The notes beneath the pieces are model-generated. The model was not told the origin of the DNA. It made no database searches and saw only the letters and a program-made list of their open reading frames with translations. From CAYOLL01 sp964404765 [NCBI: uncultured Gemmatimonadota bacterium] (GTDB lineage Bacteria > 4572-55), in assembly GCA_964404765.1 (NCBI GenBank), contig CAYOLL010000001.1, forward strand, positions 1-64,000: 64,000 nt of DNA, written 5' to 3'. How positions within the stretch are numbered: position 1 is the stretch's first letter; each line of letters opens with the position of its first letter. The position numbers were made by a program, and so were the translations under genes. Below, in pieces: positions 1 through 12,077 of the stretch.

Positions 1-2
1 TT

Positions 3-731
3 CGGGAATTACTTTCGAAGTATGATTTTCCAGGCGATACGACCCCGATTATTCGCGGTAGCGCTTTAGGGGCTTTACAAAATCCGGCCGATCCGGCCAA
101 GGCCAAGTGTATTTTGGATTTGATTGATGCGGTAGACAGCTATATTCCGACGCCGGTTCGCGATGTTGACAAGCCATTTTTGATGCCAATTGAAGATGTT
201 TTTTCGATTACCGGTCGTGGGACTGTCGGTACAGGCCGTGTGGAGCGTGGTAAGGTGAAAGTTGGCGAGGAATTGGAGATTGTCGGTTTTCGTGATACCC
301 GCAAGACGATTGTGACCGGTGTGGAAATGTTTCGTAAGCTGCTGGATCAGGCGCAAGCGGGCGACAATATTGGTTTGCTGTTGCGCGGTGTGGATAAGAA
401 CGATCTGGAACGCGGGATGGTGTTAGCCAAGCCGGGCAGTGTTACGCCACACACTCATTTTGAAGGGACAGCTTACATTTTGTCAAAGGAAGAGGGTGGT
501 CGTCATACGCCTTTTTTTACCGGCTATCGTCCGCAGTTTTATTTCCGAACGACAGATGTGACCGGCATTTTAAATTTAAAGGATGACCGCGAAATGGTTA
601 TGCCCGGTGACAATGTGAACATTAGTTGTGAACTGATTACGCCGATTGCAATGGAAGAAGGTTTGCGGTTTGCCATTCGTGAAGGTGGTCGCACCGTCGG
701 CGCCGGCGTTATTAGTAAAATTCTGAAGTAA
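3..731 (+). CDS. tuf: Elongation factor Tu, copy 1 (5' truncated by window edge)
   Basis: EF-Tu delivers aminoacyl-tRNA to the ribosome as a GTP complex. Only the last 242 codons are in the window, matching residues 160-401 of the complete copy at 15160. It holds the end of the G domain and both beta-barrel domains and ends in the same SKILK residues. Over this span the two proteins differ at two positions only: A for G in the NP(A/G)DPAKAK segment and I for V in the TG(I/V)LNL segment. The DNA differs at scattered, mostly synonymous sites. It lies directly upstream of tRNA-Trp, secE and nusG, a common arrangement. The start codon lies outside the window. Confidence 0.97.
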   Translation, partial: RELLSKYDFPGDTTPIIRGSALGALQNPADPAKAKCILDLIDAVDSYIPTPVRDVDKPFLMPIEDVFSITGRGTVGTGRVERGKVKVGEELEIVGFRDTRKTIVTGVEMFRKLLDQAQAGDNIGLLLRGVDKNDLERGMVLAKPGSVTPHTHFEGTAYILSKEEGGRHTPFFTGYRPQFYFRTTDVTGILNLKDDREMVMPGDNVNISCELITPIAMEEGLRFAIREGGRTVGAGVISKILK

Positions 732-745
732 GCTTGTATCGTGCC

Positions 746-822
746 GGGTCAGTAGCTCGAATTGGTAGAGCGTCGGTCTCCAAAACCGAATGTTGGGGGT
801 TCGAGTCCCTCCTGGCCCGCCA
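746..822 (+). tRNA. trnW: tRNA-Trp (anticodon CCA)
   Basis: A complete cloverleaf can be drawn. The acceptor stem is 746-752 with 812-818 (one G-U pair), the anticodon stem is 773-777 with 785-789, and the anticodon CCA is at 780-782. The T arm has the GTTCGAGTC core near 799-807. Discriminator G819 is followed by an encoded CCA at 820-822. It sits between tuf and secE, so it is probably cotranscribed with tuf. Confidence 0.96.
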
Positions 823-864
823 CGAGTTGTTAACAAAATACAAAATTAAAACACTGAGGTGCTA

Positions 865-1068
865 GTGGAAAATAAATTCGAAAACCTCATGAATGAAGCC
901 AAGATCTTTTTTCACGACGTGAAACTTGAACTAAAAAATGTAACTTGGCCGAGCAGGGAAGAAGTTGCAGGGTCAACTTGGGTTGTCTTGATTTCTGTTT
1001 TATTAATAGGTACATTTATATGGTTTGTTGATATTGGCTTACAGTTGATCGTTAAGCAACTTCTGTAG
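865..1068 (+). CDS. secE: Preprotein translocase subunit SecE
   Basis: Small essential subunit that clamps SecY in the Sec translocon of the inner membrane. The product is about 67 residues. It has an amphipathic N-terminal segment with the family signature ELKNVTWPSREE, followed by one hydrophobic helix (STWVVLISVLLIGTFIWFVD). I take GTG at 865 because the GAGGT at 856-860 fits as its ribosome-binding site. A GTG at 859 overlaps that site and would add two residues. Followed closely by nusG, as in most bacteria. Confidence 0.93.
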   Translation: MENKFENLMNEAKIFFHDVKLELKNVTWPSREEVAGSTWVVLISVLLIGTFIWFVDIGLQLIVKQLL

Positions 1069-1081
1069 ATCCGGAGTTATA

Positions 1082-1612
1082 ATGGCTTTAGAGTGGTACG
1101 TGGTTCATACATATTCCGGACATGAAAATAAGGTCCGAAAAGCACTAGATAAGGCAATCAAAACCGGTCAGTTAGAAAGTGTAATTGATCAGGTATTGGT
1201 GCCGGCAGAAGAAGTGACCGAGATGAAGAACGGCAAGCGCACTTCGGTAAAGCGGAAGTTCTATCCCGGTTATATTTTAGTGCACATGGAAATGACAAAA
1301 GAAACGGAATATGTTGTCACTAGTATTCCGGGTGTTACGCGCTTTGTTGGTTCCGGGCAAAAACCGGAGCCGCTTCGTGCAAATGAGGTTGATCGTATTT
1401 TGAAACGACTAAACGTAGGCCGTGATCGGGAAAAGTTAGAAGTTCCTTATCAAGTGGATGACCATATTAAAGTCATTGACGGGCCATTTAAAGATTTTAA
1501 TGGTATCGTGCGTGAAGTAAATATGGATCGTGGAAAACTCAAGGTGATGGTAACGATTTTTAATCGTGCAACGCCTGTAGAGTTGGACTTTTTGCAAGTT
1601 GAATCCGTTTAA
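1082..1612 (+). CDS. nusG: Transcription termination/antitermination factor NusG
   Basis: NusG binds the RNA polymerase clamp, suppresses pausing and links polymerase to Rho or to ribosomal S10. The 176-residue protein has the N-terminal NGN domain (WYVVHTYSGHENKVRKAL at residues 5-22, then FYPGYILVHM) and a C-terminal KOW domain (DGPFKDFNGIVREVN). Length is normal and no insert domain is seen. ATG at 1082 follows a CCGGAG ribosome-binding site. It lies 13 bases after secE. Confidence 0.97.
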   Translation: MALEWYVVHTYSGHENKVRKALDKAIKTGQLESVIDQVLVPAEEVTEMKNGKRTSVKRKFYPGYILVHMEMTKETEYVVTSIPGVTRFVGSGQKPEPLRANEVDRILKRLNVGRDREKLEVPYQVDDHIKVIDGPFKDFNGIVREVNMDRGKLKVMVTIFNRATPVELDFLQVESV

Positions 1613-1648
1613 TGCTCGCATAAGCTTAATCTAAAGGTTATCATAATT

Positions 1649-2071
1649 ATGGCAAAGAAAATTTCTGCTTTTATTAAATTACAATGTCCAGCTGGGAAAG
1701 CAACGCCTGCTCCGCCGGTTGGTCCGGCTTTGGGTCAGCATGGCGTCAACATTATGGAGTTTGTTAAGCAGTTTAATGCACGAACTCAGGATCAACTTGG
1801 AATGGTCATTCCATGTGTGATTACTGTTTATTCGGACAAATCTTTTACGTTCATTACAAAAACGCCGCCGGCTTCCATTTTAATAATGAAAGCAATAAAG
1901 CTAGAGAAGGGTTCCAGTGAATCGCACAAAATCAAGGTAGGTGTGATAACCCAGGCCCAACTGGAAGAAATTGCTAAAGTAAAAATGCCCGATTTGAATG
2001 CAAACTCCTTGGAAGCTGCCGTGCGAATTATCGCAGGGACTGCGCGAAGTATGGGCGTCCGCGTAGCGTGA
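1649..2071 (+). CDS. rplK: 50S ribosomal protein L11
   Basis: L11 forms the GTPase-associated stalk base with 23S rRNA and is needed for RelA activation. It is 140 residues, the usual length. The N-terminal domain carries the proline-rich signature [18 protein letters not shown] (thiostrepton-binding face), and the C-terminal rRNA-binding domain ends [11 protein letters not shown]. It is the first gene of the L11-L1-L10-L7/12 block and is followed after 37 bases by rplA. Confidence 0.98.
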   Translation: MAKKISAFIKLQCPAGKATPAPPVGPALGQHGVNIMEFVKQFNARTQDQLGMVIPCVITVYSDKSFTFITKTPPASILIMKAIKLEKGSSESHKIKVGVITQAQLEEIAKVKMPDLNANSLEAAVRIIAGTARSMGVRVA

Positions 2072-2108
2072 TTACCTCAAGAACATTTTTTATTTAGGGT
2101 GCAAAATT

Positions 2109-2813
2109 ATGCGTACAAGTAAACGTTTTACACAGAATGTGAAGAAAGTGGATAGTGTTAAATTCTATCCTTTGGCGGATGCAATTCTTTTATTGAAAGA
2201 GGTTGCGAATGCCAAATTCAATGAAACGGTAGAAGTTGCGACCCGGTTGGGAGTAGACCCGCGCCATGCCGATCAAATTGTCAGGGGGACCGTTGTCTTA
2301 CCACACGGCACTGGCAAAACTGTAAAAGTTTTGGTGATGGCTCAGGGTGAGAAGGTCAAGGAAGCTATGGACGCCGGCGCTGACTTTGTGGGTCTTGAGG
2401 ATTTTTTGGAAAAGATTCAAGGCGGCTGGCTCGAAGTCGATACAATTATCGCAACTCCGGATGTAATGGGTAAAGTTGGGAAGTTGGGTAAAGTCTTGGG
2501 CCCGCGTGGATTAATGCCAAATCCGAAAAGCGGTACAGTTACCTTTGATGTTGCTAAAGCTATTAAAGAAGTAAAAGCCGGTAAGATTGAATACCGTGTT
2601 GATAAGGTGGGCAACGTCCATGTACCGGTGGGGCGGGTGTCTTTTTCAAATCAGCAACTTTTTGAAAATATCAACACGTTTTTAAACGCCATTATGAAGG
2701 CTAAACCATCGTCTGCGAAGGGTCAATATTTAAAAAGTGTTACAGTTACATCAACAATGGGTCCGGGTATCAAGCTCGATCCAATGGCAATTTCTAACGA
2801 ATATAAAGGTTAA
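2109..2813 (+). CDS. rplA: 50S ribosomal protein L1
   Basis: L1 forms the mobile stalk next to the E site and in many bacteria represses its own operon. It is 234 residues, with the conserved loop [20 protein letters not shown] around residues 120-140 and [13 protein letters not shown] near the C terminus. Codon use and length look ordinary. The stop codon is 17 bases before the rplJ start, so there is no room for an L10 leader immediately ahead of rplJ. Confidence 0.98.
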   Translation: MRTSKRFTQNVKKVDSVKFYPLADAILLLKEVANAKFNETVEVATRLGVDPRHADQIVRGTVVLPHGTGKTVKVLVMAQGEKVKEAMDAGADFVGLEDFLEKIQGGWLEVDTIIATPDVMGKVGKLGKVLGPRGLMPNPKSGTVTFDVAKAIKEVKAGKIEYRVDKVGNVHVPVGRVSFSNQQLFENINTFLNAIMKAKPSSAKGQYLKSVTVTSTMGPGIKLDPMAISNEYKG

Positions 2814-2830
2814 ACGAGAGGTTGGTTTAT

Positions 2831-3358
2831 ATGGCGACGGCGCAAAAAACAGAGATTGTTGATGAGCTTAAAGGCCGATTTGGTTCTGCCACGGCTGTGT
2901 ATGTACTTGATTATCAGGGTATAACCGTTGAGAAGCTTACCGGGTTGCGCAGAAGCTTTCGCAAATCGGATTCTGAGCTGAAAATAGTTAAAAATACGCT
3001 TTCCCGGATTGCGGCTTCCGCTGCCGGGGTTGATGGTCTTGTCCAATACTTAAAGGGTCCTACCGCTTTGGTTATCTGCCCAAAAGATGCAGTAGGTCCG
3101 GCTAAGGCTCTAAACGAGTTTGTCAAGCAGCATAAAGATGTTGTTAAAATAAAAGGCGGTATTGTTGAAGGTCAGGCTATTACAGCAAAAGGTGTTGAGC
3201 AAATGGCCAGCATCCCATCGCGGGAAGTTTTGCTAGCCATGATGCTTGGTGCATTGCAATCGCCTGTCGCCGGATTTGTCGGTACGCTGAGCGGTGTGCT
3301 GCGCAAATATGTAGGTACTTTGGACGCGATCGCCAAAAAGAAAGAACAATCTAATTAA
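2831..3358 (+). CDS. rplJ: 50S ribosomal protein L10
   Basis: L10 anchors the L7/L12 dimers to the ribosomal stalk. The product is 175 residues. The N-terminal half carries the family pattern (YRGLTV-like segment [18 protein letters not shown], then VKNTLSRIA), and the C-terminal helix binds L7/L12. I place the start at ATG 2831, nine bases after the GAGAGG ribosome-binding site at 2816-2821. An in-frame TTG at 2822 directly abuts that site and is unlikely. Confidence 0.96.
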   Translation: MATAQKTEIVDELKGRFGSATAVYVLDYQGITVEKLTGLRRSFRKSDSELKIVKNTLSRIAASAAGVDGLVQYLKGPTALVICPKDAVGPAKALNEFVKQHKDVVKIKGGIVEGQAITAKGVEQMASIPSREVLLAMMLGALQSPVAGFVGTLSGVLRKYVGTLDAIAKKKEQSN

Positions 3359-3401
3359 CCGTTTATTTCATTCAATTGTTAAGTTGGAGGTAGAAGGTAA
3401 A

Positions 3402-3785
3402 ATGGCTAGCAAGAAAGAGCAAATTATCGAACTGGTTGGCGGGATGACCGTTCTCGAATTGGTGGATTTGGTTAAAGACCTGGAAGAAAAGTTTGGCGTA
3501 ACCGCTGCAGCCCCGATGATGGCTGCGATGCCTGCTGCAGGCCCAGCCGCAGCTGCGCCTGTTCAAGAAGAGAAGACGGAGTTTGATGTAATTTTGACTT
3601 CGTCCGGTAGCAATAAAATTCAAGTTATTAAAGTTGTTCGCGAGTTAACCAGTTTGGGTCTTAAAGAAGCAAAAGATTTGGTTGACGGCGCTCCGAAGCC
3701 TCTAAAAGAAGGTGTGTCAAAAGACGACGCAGCGAGCATCAAGAAAAAGATTGAAGATGCCGGTGGCGCTGTTGAGGTTAAGTAA
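3402..3785 (+). CDS. rplL: 50S ribosomal protein L7/L12
   Basis: Multicopy stalk protein that recruits translational GTPases. It is 127 residues. There is an N-terminal dimerisation helix ([18 protein letters not shown]), an Ala/Pro-rich hinge around residues 37-55, and the C-terminal factor-binding domain with [20 protein letters not shown] and [16 protein letters not shown] 3402 follows GAAGG at 3393-3397 with good spacing. Upstream in-frame codons overlap the Shine-Dalgarno region and are not favoured. Confidence 0.97.
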   Translation: MASKKEQIIELVGGMTVLELVDLVKDLEEKFGVTAAAPMMAAMPAAGPAAAAPVQEEKTEFDVILTSSGSNKIQVIKVVRELTSLGLKEAKDLVDGAPKPLKEGVSKDDAASIKKKIEDAGGAVEVK

Positions 3786-3931
3786 TTTTACTTTGAGGTA
3801 AGAAGCTTCTCTAAGCTGTTTTAAATGCTCATTAGGGATGAGGTTCGCACTAAATACTTTTTTGGTAAGTAGATCAGATTATGTTTCGGTGCAGAATTTG
3901 CCTCTGATGGCTAATCAAATATTGCTTGAAT

Positions 3932-3997
3932 AGATGGTCAATGCCTGCAGCATTCAATGTGCGCTATGAGAAGAAGGCTGTAGGTTATTGACCATTT
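3932..3997 (+). promoter_or_regulatory. Long hairpin in the rplL-rpoB intergenic region
   Basis: The arms 3934-3950 and 3978-3995 pair almost completely: the outer ATGGTCAAT pairs with ATTGACCAT, and the inner CCTGCAG with CTGTAGG (one G-U). There is a one- or two-base internal bulge and a loop of about 27 bases. No U-tract follows, so this is not a simple terminator. In E. coli the same interval has an attenuator and an RNase III site that set the ratio of stalk proteins to RNA polymerase. A comparable processing or attenuation role is inferred here. Confidence 0.55.
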
Positions 3998-4058
3998 TGG
4001 CATTTGTATGCAAGATTTCATTCACAACTTCTGACGACCTTCAACAGGAGAACCAACA

Positions 4059-7000
4059 TTGAAATTCACCGAGAGCGGTCGGCTTGATTTCTCAAAGATT
4101 TCCGACGTAATGGAAATGCCTAACCTTTTAGAAATCCAGTTAGAGTCTTACCGGCAATTTTTGAGCGACGATAAAGGCTCTGACATCAATCTTTTGAGTG
4201 TTTTTAATGAAGTTTTTCCAATTTCTGATCCAAACGAAAACTTTACCCTTGAGTTTATTGAATATAAGTTAGGTGAACCGAAGTATACGGTTGATGAGTG
4301 TCAAGAACGTGACGTTACCTTCTCTGCGCCACTGAAGGCGTTTATGCGCCTGATTATTAAGGAAGATGTAGGCGACCAAAAACGCGTTCGCGATATTATC
4401 GAACAGGAAGTCTTCTTAGGCGAGTTGCCTTTGATGACGGACAAAGGCACTTTCATCATAAATGGGGCAGAGCGTGTTATTGTAAGCCAGTTGCACCGTT
4501 CGCCCGGCGTATATTTTGAAGAGACCATTCATCCAAACGGTAAGAAGCTGTTTTCGGGACGGGTAATTCCTTATCGCGGTTCGTGGGTGGAATTTACGAT
4601 GGATATTAACGATGTCATGTATGTTCATATTGACAAGCGTCGTAAATTTCCGGTAACCGTGCTGTTGAGAGCTCTCGACATTTCTTCAAATGATGATATT
4701 TTGGACGTTGTTAGCAGCGAGGTGGCTGCTGTAACAAAAACCGGCGACGAGGGTTTGCTGAATCGGCGGATTAGTGAAGACATTATTAATGCCAAAACGG
4801 GTGAAGTCTTGGCTGAGCGTGGCGAGTTAGTTAGTCCGGATTTGATTAAAGCTTTGCGTAATGCCAAGGTTTCCGAAATTAAGGTTCGGATGGATTCGTC
4901 ATCGACTCCGGTATCTGTTCTGGAAAACACTTTTAAGAAAGATACCACGACTTCAACAAAAGAGGCGCTTGTTCGAATTTATAACCTGCTTCGTCCGGGC
5001 GACCCACCAAATATTGAAACAGCTCGGGCGCTTTTGGACCGCTTGTTTTTTAATGCGCGCCGGTATAGTTTGGCTCACGTTGGACGCTATAAATTAAATC
5101 GGCGTTTAAAACAAAATGTCGATACGGAAATGTTGACGCTTACGCGTGAGGATATTCTCGGAGCGGTGCGCTATTTGCTTCATTTGCTTAATGGACAGGG
5201 CTATCTGGATGATATTGACCATTTGGGCAATCGCCGGGTTCGTTCGGTGGGTGAGCTTTTAGCCAATCAGTTTAGTGTTGGCTTGTCACGGATGGGTCGG
5301 ATTATTCGTGAGCGGATGAGTTTGCAGGAAGTCGATACGATTACTCCTTATGATTTGGTGAATTCTCGTACAATTTCGGCGGTTGTAAACGCATTTTTTG
5401 GCAGCAGTCAGCTTTCTCAATTTATGGATCAAACTAACCCGTTGGCGGAGCTTACGCACAAACGACGTCTTAGTGCTTTGGGTCCTGGCGGTTTAACACG
5501 TGAACGTGCCGGATTTGAGGTGCGCGATGTGCATCATACCCATTATGCGCGTATGTGTCCAATTGAAACACCGGAAGGTCCGAATATCGGTTTGATCACT
5601 TCTTTAAGTGCTTTTGCCAAAATTAATGAATTGGGCTTTTTAGTGGCTCCTTATCGCGCGGTTAAAAAAGGCATTGTTTTAAAAGATATTCATTACCTCA
5701 CTGCAGATGAGGAAGACGACCATAAGATTGCACAAGCCAACACGCCATTGGATGACAAGGGCAAATTTGTGGCTGAAGTAGTGACTGCGCGTGACAAAGG
5801 TGACTTTCCTCAGATTACTCCCAAAGAAATTAGCTATATGGATGTGTCGCCCAAGCAGCTGGTTAGTGTTGCAGCGGCTTTAATTCCGTTTTTAGAGCAT
5901 GATGATGCCAACCGTGCTTTGATGGGTTCTAACATGCAGCGACAAGCTGTTCCGTTATTACGGACGGATTCACCAGTAGTTGGGACAGGTATCGAAGCCA
6001 AAGCTGCCCGGGACTCCGGTGCAGTTATTTTAGCCAAACGTGCCGGTGTTGTAGAAAGTGTATCGGCTGAACGGATTGTAGTAGACTGTAGTGAAGCTGG
6101 CGGTATGTCGCTTCGGCAGGTTGATATTTATAAGCTGACCAAATTTAAGCGTTCCAATCAGGACACATGCATTAATCAGCGGCCTGTTGTTACAGTCGGT
6201 ACTCGAGTTGATACCGGGCAGGTACTGGCGGATGGCGCAGCCACAGACAAAGGCGAGTTAGCCCTAGGTGTGAACGTGCTGGTGGCTTTTATGCCTTGGG
6301 GTGGTTATAACTATGAAGATGCTATATTAATTTCTGAGCGGGTGGTTAAGGAAGACCGCTTTACTTCCATTCATATCATGGAATTTGATTTGGAAGTTCG
6401 GGACACAAAACGTGGTATGGAAGAAATTACCCGTGAGCTTCCTAATGTTGGTGAAGAAGCGCTCAAGAATCTTGATGAATTTGGCATTGTCCGCGTTGGT
6501 GCAGAAGTTCATCCGGGTGATATTTTGGTCGGCAAAGTGACGCCAAAAGGCGAAACCGAGTTGTCACCGGAGGAGCGTTTACTACGGGCAATCTTTGGTG
6601 AAAAGGCCGGCGATGTACGTGATGCGTCTTTGAAAGTTCCGCCGGGCATGGAAGGTATCGTTATTGGCACAAAAGTATTCTCGCGGCGCGATAATGACGA
6701 GCAAACACAGCGGCTTATTAATGCTGAGATCGAGCGGCTAAATCGCAATTTTCAGCATGATCTGAACAAGTTGAAGGCTGCCCGCATGAATCGAATGCTA
6801 CAAATCATGACTGGGCACATTTCCTCCGCATGGATTAATCGCGATCAATCCGAGATATTGCTGCCCTCCGGCACTAAAGTAACCGAGGATGTTATCCGCG
6901 CAATCAATTTAGATGATGTCTTACTGGAGCGCGGGTTAACGAATGATGATAATGTGAATGACCAGCTTATTGAAATTGAGCGACAATATCAAAAAGATAA

Positions 7001-7811
7001 GCGCGACCTGCATGAACACTTTGAGCGCTTGGCTGATCGTATCAAACGTGGCGATGAATTGCCGCCGGGCGTTGTTCAATTAGTTAAGGTCTATATTGCT
7101 CGCAAGCGTGTTCTTTCTGTGGGTGATAAAATGGCAGGTCGGCACGGTAATAAAGGTGTTGTTGCTAAGATTATGCCGATTGAGGATATGCCATATATGG
7201 ATGATGGCAGGCCGGTAGAAATAGTTTTAAATCCATTGGGTGTTCCTTCACGTATGAATGTTGGCCAGATTTTGGAGACACACTTGGGTTGGGCAGCGCA
7301 GCGCTTGGGCTATAAGATTGCGACACCGGTTTTTGACGGCGCATCTATCGAAGAAATTACCGAATTGATGAAGAAAGCGAATATTGACGAAACCGGGAAA
7401 GTCTGGCTAAATGATGGTCGGACCGGAGTTCAATTTGATAATCCGGTAACGGTTGGTATTATTTATATGATGAAGCTGTCACATTTGGTTGATGATAAAA
7501 TTCATGCTCGGGCGATTGGTCCATATTCTCTGGTTACCCAACAGCCATTGGGCGGCAAGGCTCAATTCGGCGGGCAACGGTTTGGCGAAATGGAGGTCTG
7601 GGCTCTGGAAGCCTATGGGGCATCATATGCTTTGCAGGAGCTGCTGACCGTCAAATCTGACGATGTAACGGGTCGCTCGAAAATTTATGAAGCAATTGTT
7701 AAAGGCGAGAATCCACCGGAACCGGGTGTTCCGGAGTCGTTTAACGTGCTGGTTAAGGAGTTGCAAAGCCTTGGGTTAGATGTATTATTAGAGGCCGAGG
7801 AAACAGTTTAA
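4059..7811 (+). CDS. rpoB: DNA-directed RNA polymerase subunit beta
   Basis: Beta subunit of RNA polymerase, forming one pincer of the catalytic cleft. It is 1250 residues and starts at TTG 4059 after CAGGAG at 4045-4050; the sequence [13 protein letters not shown] fits a natural N terminus. The rifampicin region is intact and of the sensitive type ([12 protein letters not shown], then [14 protein letters not shown]). The C terminus has [18 protein letters not shown], which contacts beta'. It lies 273 bases after rplL, with a long hairpin between, and 62 bases before rpoC. Confidence 0.98.
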   Translation: MKFTESGRLDFSKISDVMEMPNLLEIQLESYRQFLSDDKGSDINLLSVFNEVFPISDPNENFTLEFIEYKLGEPKYTVDECQERDVTFSAPLKAFMRLIIKEDVGDQKRVRDIIEQEVFLGELPLMTDKGTFIINGAERVIVSQLHRSPGVYFEETIHPNGKKLFSGRVIPYRGSWVEFTMDINDVMYVHIDKRRKFPVTVLLRALDISSNDDILDVVSSEVAAVTKTGDEGLLNRRISEDIINAKTGEVLAERGELVSPDLIKALRNAKVSEIKVRMDSSSTPVSVLENTFKKDTTTSTKEALVRIYNLLRPGDPPNIETARALLDRLFFNARRYSLAHVGRYKLNRRLKQNVDTEMLTLTREDILGAVRYLLHLLNGQGYLDDIDHLGNRRVRSVGELLANQFSVGLSRMGRIIRERMSLQEVDTITPYDLVNSRTISAVVNAFFGSSQLSQFMDQTNPLAELTHKRRLSALGPGGLTRERAGFEVRDVHHTHYARMCPIETPEGPNIGLITSLSAFAKINELGFLVAPYRAVKKGIVLKDIHYLTADEEDDHKIAQANTPLDDKGKFVAEVVTARDKGDFPQITPKEISYMDVSPKQLVSVAAALIPFLEHDDANRALMGSNMQRQAVPLLRTDSPVVGTGIEAKAARDSGAVILAKRAGVVESVSAERIVVDCSEAGGMSLRQVDIYKLTKFKRSNQDTCINQRPVVTVGTRVDTGQVLADGAATDKGELALGVNVLVAFMPWGGYNYEDAILISERVVKEDRFTSIHIMEFDLEVRDTKRGMEEITRELPNVGEEALKNLDEFGIVRVGAEVHPGDILVGKVTPKGETELSPEERLLRAIFGEKAGDVRDASLKVPPGMEGIVIGTKVFSRRDNDEQTQRLINAEIERLNRNFQHDLNKLKAARMNRMLQIMTGHISSAWINRDQSEILLPSGTKVTEDVIRAINLDDVLLERGLTNDDNVNDQLIEIERQYQKDKRDLHEHFERLADRIKRGDELPPGVVQLVKVYIARKRVLSVGDKMAGRHGNKGVVAKIMPIEDMPYMDDGRPVEIVLNPLGVPSRMNVGQILETHLGWAAQRLGYKIATPVFDGASIEEITELMKKANIDETGKVWLNDGRTGVQFDNPVTVGIIYMMKLSHLVDDKIHARAIGPYSLVTQQPLGGKAQFGGQRFGEMEVWALEAYGASYALQELLTVKSDDVTGRSKIYEAIVKGENPPEPGVPESFNVLVKELQSLGLDVLLEAEETV

Positions 7812-7873
7812 GTCCAAATAACCACAAACTAACGGCTAATAGTCATCCCCTTTATCCAAAAGAGGTAAAATCG

Positions 7874-10800
7874 GTGGTCAACTTTAAATATGATCAGCCG
7901 CGTGTCGGCAGTTTTAAAAGTATTCGCGTCAAATTAGCGTCCCCGGATCAAATTCGTTCATGGTCCAATGGCGAAGTTACCAAACCGGAAACCATTAATT
8001 ATCGTTCATTTAAGCCAGAAAAAGACGGTTTGTTTTGTGAACGTATTTTTGGCCCTGTTAAAGATTGGGAGTGCAGTTGCGGTAAATATAAACGCATTCG
8101 TTATCGTGGCGTTATATGCGATCGCTGCGGTGTTGAGGTAACCCAGTCTAAAGTGCGCCGGGAACGACTTGGCCATATTGAACTGGCGGTACCGGTTTCC
8201 CACATTTGGTATTTTAAGGCGCTGCCAAGTGTTATCGGCTATTTGCTAAACATGTCCGTGCGTGATTTAGAGCGCATTTTATATTACGAGTCCTATGTAG
8301 TTCTTGTTCCTGGTAATACGGGTCTTAAAGAAAAGGATCTGATTAACGAAGGGCAATATTTGGAGATGGCAGAGCAAGACCCGGAAGGCTTTATTGCCAA
8401 AATGGGTGCAGAAGGCATTAAAGATTTGTTAGCTGCTATTGACATCGAACAACTTTCGCGCGATATGCGGGCTCAAGTGAAAGTTGAAACCTACATGCAA
8501 AAAAAGAAAAATTTGCTCAAGCGCTTGCATGTAATCGAGGCATTTCGTCAATCCGGCAACCGTCCGGAATGGATGGTGATGGAGGTTATACCGGTTTTGC
8601 CGCCGGATTTGCGACCACTTGTGCCTTTAGAAGGTGGACGTTTTGCGACGTCAGATTTGAATGATTTATACCGGCGGGTGATTAACCGCAATAATCGTCT
8701 CAAAAAACTGATTGAACTGCGAGCTCCAGAGGTCATTTTACGTAACGAAAAACGAATTTTGCAGGAAGCCGTCGACGCACTGTTCGATAACGGGCGACGT
8801 TCACGAGCGGTACGCGGTCAGGGCAATCGCGCTCTCAAGTCCTTGAGCGATATGTTGAAAGGTAAACAAGGCCGTTTTCGTCAAAATTTATTAGGGAAAC
8901 GTGTCGATTATTCCGGCCGTTCGGTTATCGTGGTCGGACCGGATTTGCAGTTACATCAATGCGGTTTGCCGCAAAACATGGCTCTTGAGCTTTTCAAGCC
9001 TTTCATTATCCGTAAACTGGAAGATAGCGGTTTGGTACAAACGGTCAAAGGCGCCAAGCGGTTGGTTGAAAAAGGTCGTCCGGAAGTATGGGACATTTTG
9101 GAAGAAATTATTAAAGATCATCCCATTTTACTTAACCGTGCCCCGACGTTGCATCGCTTGGGAATTCAGGCATTTTATCCGATTCTGATTGACGGAAAAG
9201 CGATTAAAATTCACCCATTAGTTTGCACTGCGTTTAATGCTGACTTTGACGGTGACCAAATGGCGGTGCATGTCCCACTTTCTTTCGAAGCTCAAATTGA
9301 AGCCCGTGTTTTAATGCTGTCGGCCAACAATATTCTTTCGCCCCAAAATGGCAAGCCATTGGCTACCCCAAACCAGGATATCGTGTTGGGTTGCTATTAC
9401 CTGACCAAATTGCGCGAGGGGGCACGCCGGGAAGTCCTACCAGTATATCGTCGCACAGATGAAGTCGAAATGGCGATCGAAGTCGGAGCGCTGCAGTTAC
9501 ACGAACCGATTAAATTCTATCGTAACGGTGAAATATTGGAAACAACTCCGGGCCGAGTAATTTTTAATCAAATTGTTCCCAAAGAACTAAACTTCTATAA
9601 TAAAACTTTTGATAAGAAAGAATTGGCGGCTTTAGTCGCAGACGTGCATCGTGCAATGGGTAACTACCATACTGCGTACTTTTTAGATCAACTTAAAAAG
9701 ATGGGCTTTGATTTTGCAACGCGCGCAGGGATTACAGTCAGCATGAGTGACATGTTAATTCCATTGGAGAAAGAGCGGTTAGTTAACGAAGCGCGTGATA
9801 AAGTGCGTGAAATTCAGGAGCAATACAATCGTGGTGTTATTACAGATGGCGAGCGTTACAATAAAGTTATTGATACCTGGACTTATACAACGAGTCAGGT
9901 TGCCGAAGTGATGTTTGAGCGACTCAAAAAAGACAAAGACGGTTTTAATCCTATATTTATGATGGCTGACTCTGGTGCACGCGGGAGTAAGGATCAGATC
10001 AAACAGCTTGCTGGAATGCGCGGTTTAATGGCTAAGCCGCAAAAGAAGATTACGGGTCAGATTGGTGAAATTATTGAAACACCTATTACAGCCAATTTTA
10101 GAGAAGGCTTAAGCGTTTACCAATACTTCATTTCAACGCACGGCGCTCGTAAAGGTTTAGCTGATACTGCTTTAAAAACAGCTGATGCGGGTTATTTAAC
10201 TCGCCGTTTGGTTGATGTTGCCCAAGATGTGATTATTACTGAAGATGATTGTGGGACGATTCTCGGCATTGATATTACTGCGCTTAAAGATGGTGAAGAT
10301 ATTATCGAGCCTTTAGCGGATCGTATCCTTGGGCGTTTTTCCCAAGAAGATGTCATTGATCCGATTACGAATGAAATTTTGGTTGCGACTGGCGAAACTA
10401 TTTCTGAAGACGTCGCACACATGATCGAGGAAAGTGGCGTAGAAACGGTCAAAATTCGCTCGGTATTGACATGTGAAACTCGGCGGGGTGTATGCGTAAA
10501 ATGTTATGGACGCAACTTAGCTAACGGACGTATTGTTGATATCGGTGAGGCCACTGGCGTTATTGCTGCACAGAGCATTGGTGAGCCTGGTACACAACTA
10601 ACGCTTCGTACCTTCCACATTGGTGGTACGGCTAGCCGCATTGCAGCGCAATCAAATGTAACCGTCAAAACAGACGGGTCAGTTGAATTTCGAAATTTAA
10701 AAGTTGTTGAAAGTCGTTTAAATGATAAAATTGTCATTTCACGTAACAGTGAAATTGTTTTTTCGGATGAAGATGGACGTGTTCGTGCCCATTATAATGT

Positions 10801-11956
10801 TCCATATGGAGCAAAACTTCTGGTGACTGATAAGGCTAACATAAAAAAGAGTGAAAGCATTTTTGAATGGGATGCATATACATCGCCGATTTTGACCGAC
10901 GAGGAGGGTGTTGCCAAATTTGTTGACATTATTGAAGGGGTTACTTTTCAGGAAGAACTTGATGAAACTACAGGTTTGCGTCAACGCGTTATTATTGATT
11001 CTCGTGATCGATCACTTCACCCCCATATTCACATTGTGAATAAAAAAGGTGAGCGTGTTCGTAATTATGATATTCCTACGGGCGCACATATTTTGGTACA
11101 TGAAGGTGACCGCGTCATGCCTGGAGATATTTTGGTAAAAATTCCACGCGAAGTCAGCAAGACGCGCGATATCACAGGTGGTTTGCCGCGGGTTGCCGAG
11201 CTGTTTGAAGCACGCAAGCCAAAAGAATCTGCTGTTGTGACCGAAATTGATGGGAATGTTAGCTTTGGCGGCATTGTCAGGGGATTACGCAAGATATTGG
11301 TAACAAACGAATTAGGAGACGAGCGCCTCTACATTATTCCCCACGGTAAGCATCTGAGTGTTCATGAAGGTGACAAAGTGAAAGCGGGAGATCGCTTATG
11401 TGAAGGACCAATTAACCCACATGATATTTTACGGATTCTTGGTGAAAAGGATGTCCAAAGTCATCTTGTTAATGAGATTCAGGAAGTTTATCGTTTGCAA
11501 GGTGTTCGCATTAATGATAAGCACATTGAAATTATCGTACGCCAGATGTTGCAAAAAGTGAAAATTGAAGATCCGGGTGATAGCGACTTTTTAGAAGGTG
11601 ACCGGATTGACAAGTATATTTTCCGTGAAGTAAATGAGCGGTTATTGCGCAACGATCTTGAGCCGGCAACGGCACGTCCAATGCTTTTGGGAATCACCAA
11701 AGCATCGCTGAATACTGAGAGTTTTATTTCCGCAGCTTCATTCCAAGAAACCACACGTGTATTAACCGACGCGGCTATACAAGGCAAACGTGATGAATTG
11801 CTGGGTCTGAAAGAGAACGTTATCATTGGGCACTTAATCCCAGCGGGTACCGGTTTGAGTCGGTACCGCAACTTAAGACTGATTCAGCCTGTTGAAGAAG
11901 AAGCGCCGGCAGCTATTCGCAGCGAAGAGGAAGTTTTTGAAGAGGATGACTACTAA
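7874..11956 (+). CDS. rpoC: DNA-directed RNA polymerase subunit beta'
   Basis: Catalytic beta' subunit, 1360 residues. Visible landmarks in order are the N-terminal zinc finger ([20 protein letters not shown], about residues 66-85), the active-site [12 protein letters not shown] that holds Mg2+, the trigger loop/bridge helix region, and the second zinc site ([17 protein letters not shown]). The C terminus is acidic ([10 protein letters not shown]). GTG start at 7874 follows AGAGGT. It has no internal stop or frameshift. Confidence 0.98.
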   Translation: MVNFKYDQPRVGSFKSIRVKLASPDQIRSWSNGEVTKPETINYRSFKPEKDGLFCERIFGPVKDWECSCGKYKRIRYRGVICDRCGVEVTQSKVRRERLGHIELAVPVSHIWYFKALPSVIGYLLNMSVRDLERILYYESYVVLVPGNTGLKEKDLINEGQYLEMAEQDPEGFIAKMGAEGIKDLLAAIDIEQLSRDMRAQVKVETYMQKKKNLLKRLHVIEAFRQSGNRPEWMVMEVIPVLPPDLRPLVPLEGGRFATSDLNDLYRRVINRNNRLKKLIELRAPEVILRNEKRILQEAVDALFDNGRRSRAVRGQGNRALKSLSDMLKGKQGRFRQNLLGKRVDYSGRSVIVVGPDLQLHQCGLPQNMALELFKPFIIRKLEDSGLVQTVKGAKRLVEKGRPEVWDILEEIIKDHPILLNRAPTLHRLGIQAFYPILIDGKAIKIHPLVCTAFNADFDGDQMAVHVPLSFEAQIEARVLMLSANNILSPQNGKPLATPNQDIVLGCYYLTKLREGARREVLPVYRRTDEVEMAIEVGALQLHEPIKFYRNGEILETTPGRVIFNQIVPKELNFYNKTFDKKELAALVADVHRAMGNYHTAYFLDQLKKMGFDFATRAGITVSMSDMLIPLEKERLVNEARDKVREIQEQYNRGVITDGERYNKVIDTWTYTTSQVAEVMFERLKKDKDGFNPIFMMADSGARGSKDQIKQLAGMRGLMAKPQKKITGQIGEIIETPITANFREGLSVYQYFISTHGARKGLADTALKTADAGYLTRRLVDVAQDVIITEDDCGTILGIDITALKDGEDIIEPLADRILGRFSQEDVIDPITNEILVATGETISEDVAHMIEESGVETVKIRSVLTCETRRGVCVKCYGRNLANGRIVDIGEATGVIAAQSIGEPGTQLTLRTFHIGGTASRIAAQSNVTVKTDGSVEFRNLKVVESRLNDKIVISRNSEIVFSDEDGRVRAHYNVPYGAKLLVTDKANIKKSESIFEWDAYTSPILTDEEGVAKFVDIIEGVTFQEELDETTGLRQRVIIDSRDRSLHPHIHIVNKKGERVRNYDIPTGAHILVHEGDRVMPGDILVKIPREVSKTRDITGGLPRVAELFEARKPKESAVVTEIDGNVSFGGIVRGLRKILVTNELGDERLYIIPHGKHLSVHEGDKVKAGDRLCEGPINPHDILRILGEKDVQSHLVNEIQEVYRLQGVRINDKHIEIIVRQMLQKVKIEDPGDSDFLEGDRIDKYIFREVNERLLRNDLEPATARPMLLGITKASLNTESFISAASFQETTRVLTDAAIQGKRDELLGLKENVIIGHLIPAGTGLSRYRNLRLIQPVEEEAPAAIRSEEEVFEEDDY

Positions 11957-11961
11957 AAGAC

Positions 11962-12003
11962 GCTTATTAACAATTATACTGTGCTTATTAACAATTATAC
12001 TGT
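11962..12003 (+). repeat. Two perfect tandem copies of a 21-bp unit
   Basis: A 21-bp AT-rich unit beginning GCTTATTAACAATTATACTG is repeated twice without mismatch at 11962-11982 and 11983-12003, immediately after rpoC and upstream of the rpsL promoter. The function is unknown. It could be a simple slippage duplication or a paired protein-binding site. Confidence 0.85.
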
Positions 12004-12077
12004 GCTGTAGGCTGATTTATAGGATTTTGGCGCTAAAAATATGTGACAAAAATTTGCAAATGTGCTGAAATTAGTTC

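Noticed and set aside
576-836. Minus-strand frame over the tuf end and the tRNA
   Set aside because: It lies across tRNA-Trp and the tuf coding region and has no support of its own.
2814-2830. A possible L10 leader regulatory RNA before rplJ
   Set aside because: The gap between rplA and rplJ is only 17 bases, too short for the known leader structure.
3932-3997. The rplL-rpoB hairpin read as a terminator
   Set aside because: No run of T follows, and rpoB needs to be transcribed from upstream or nearby.
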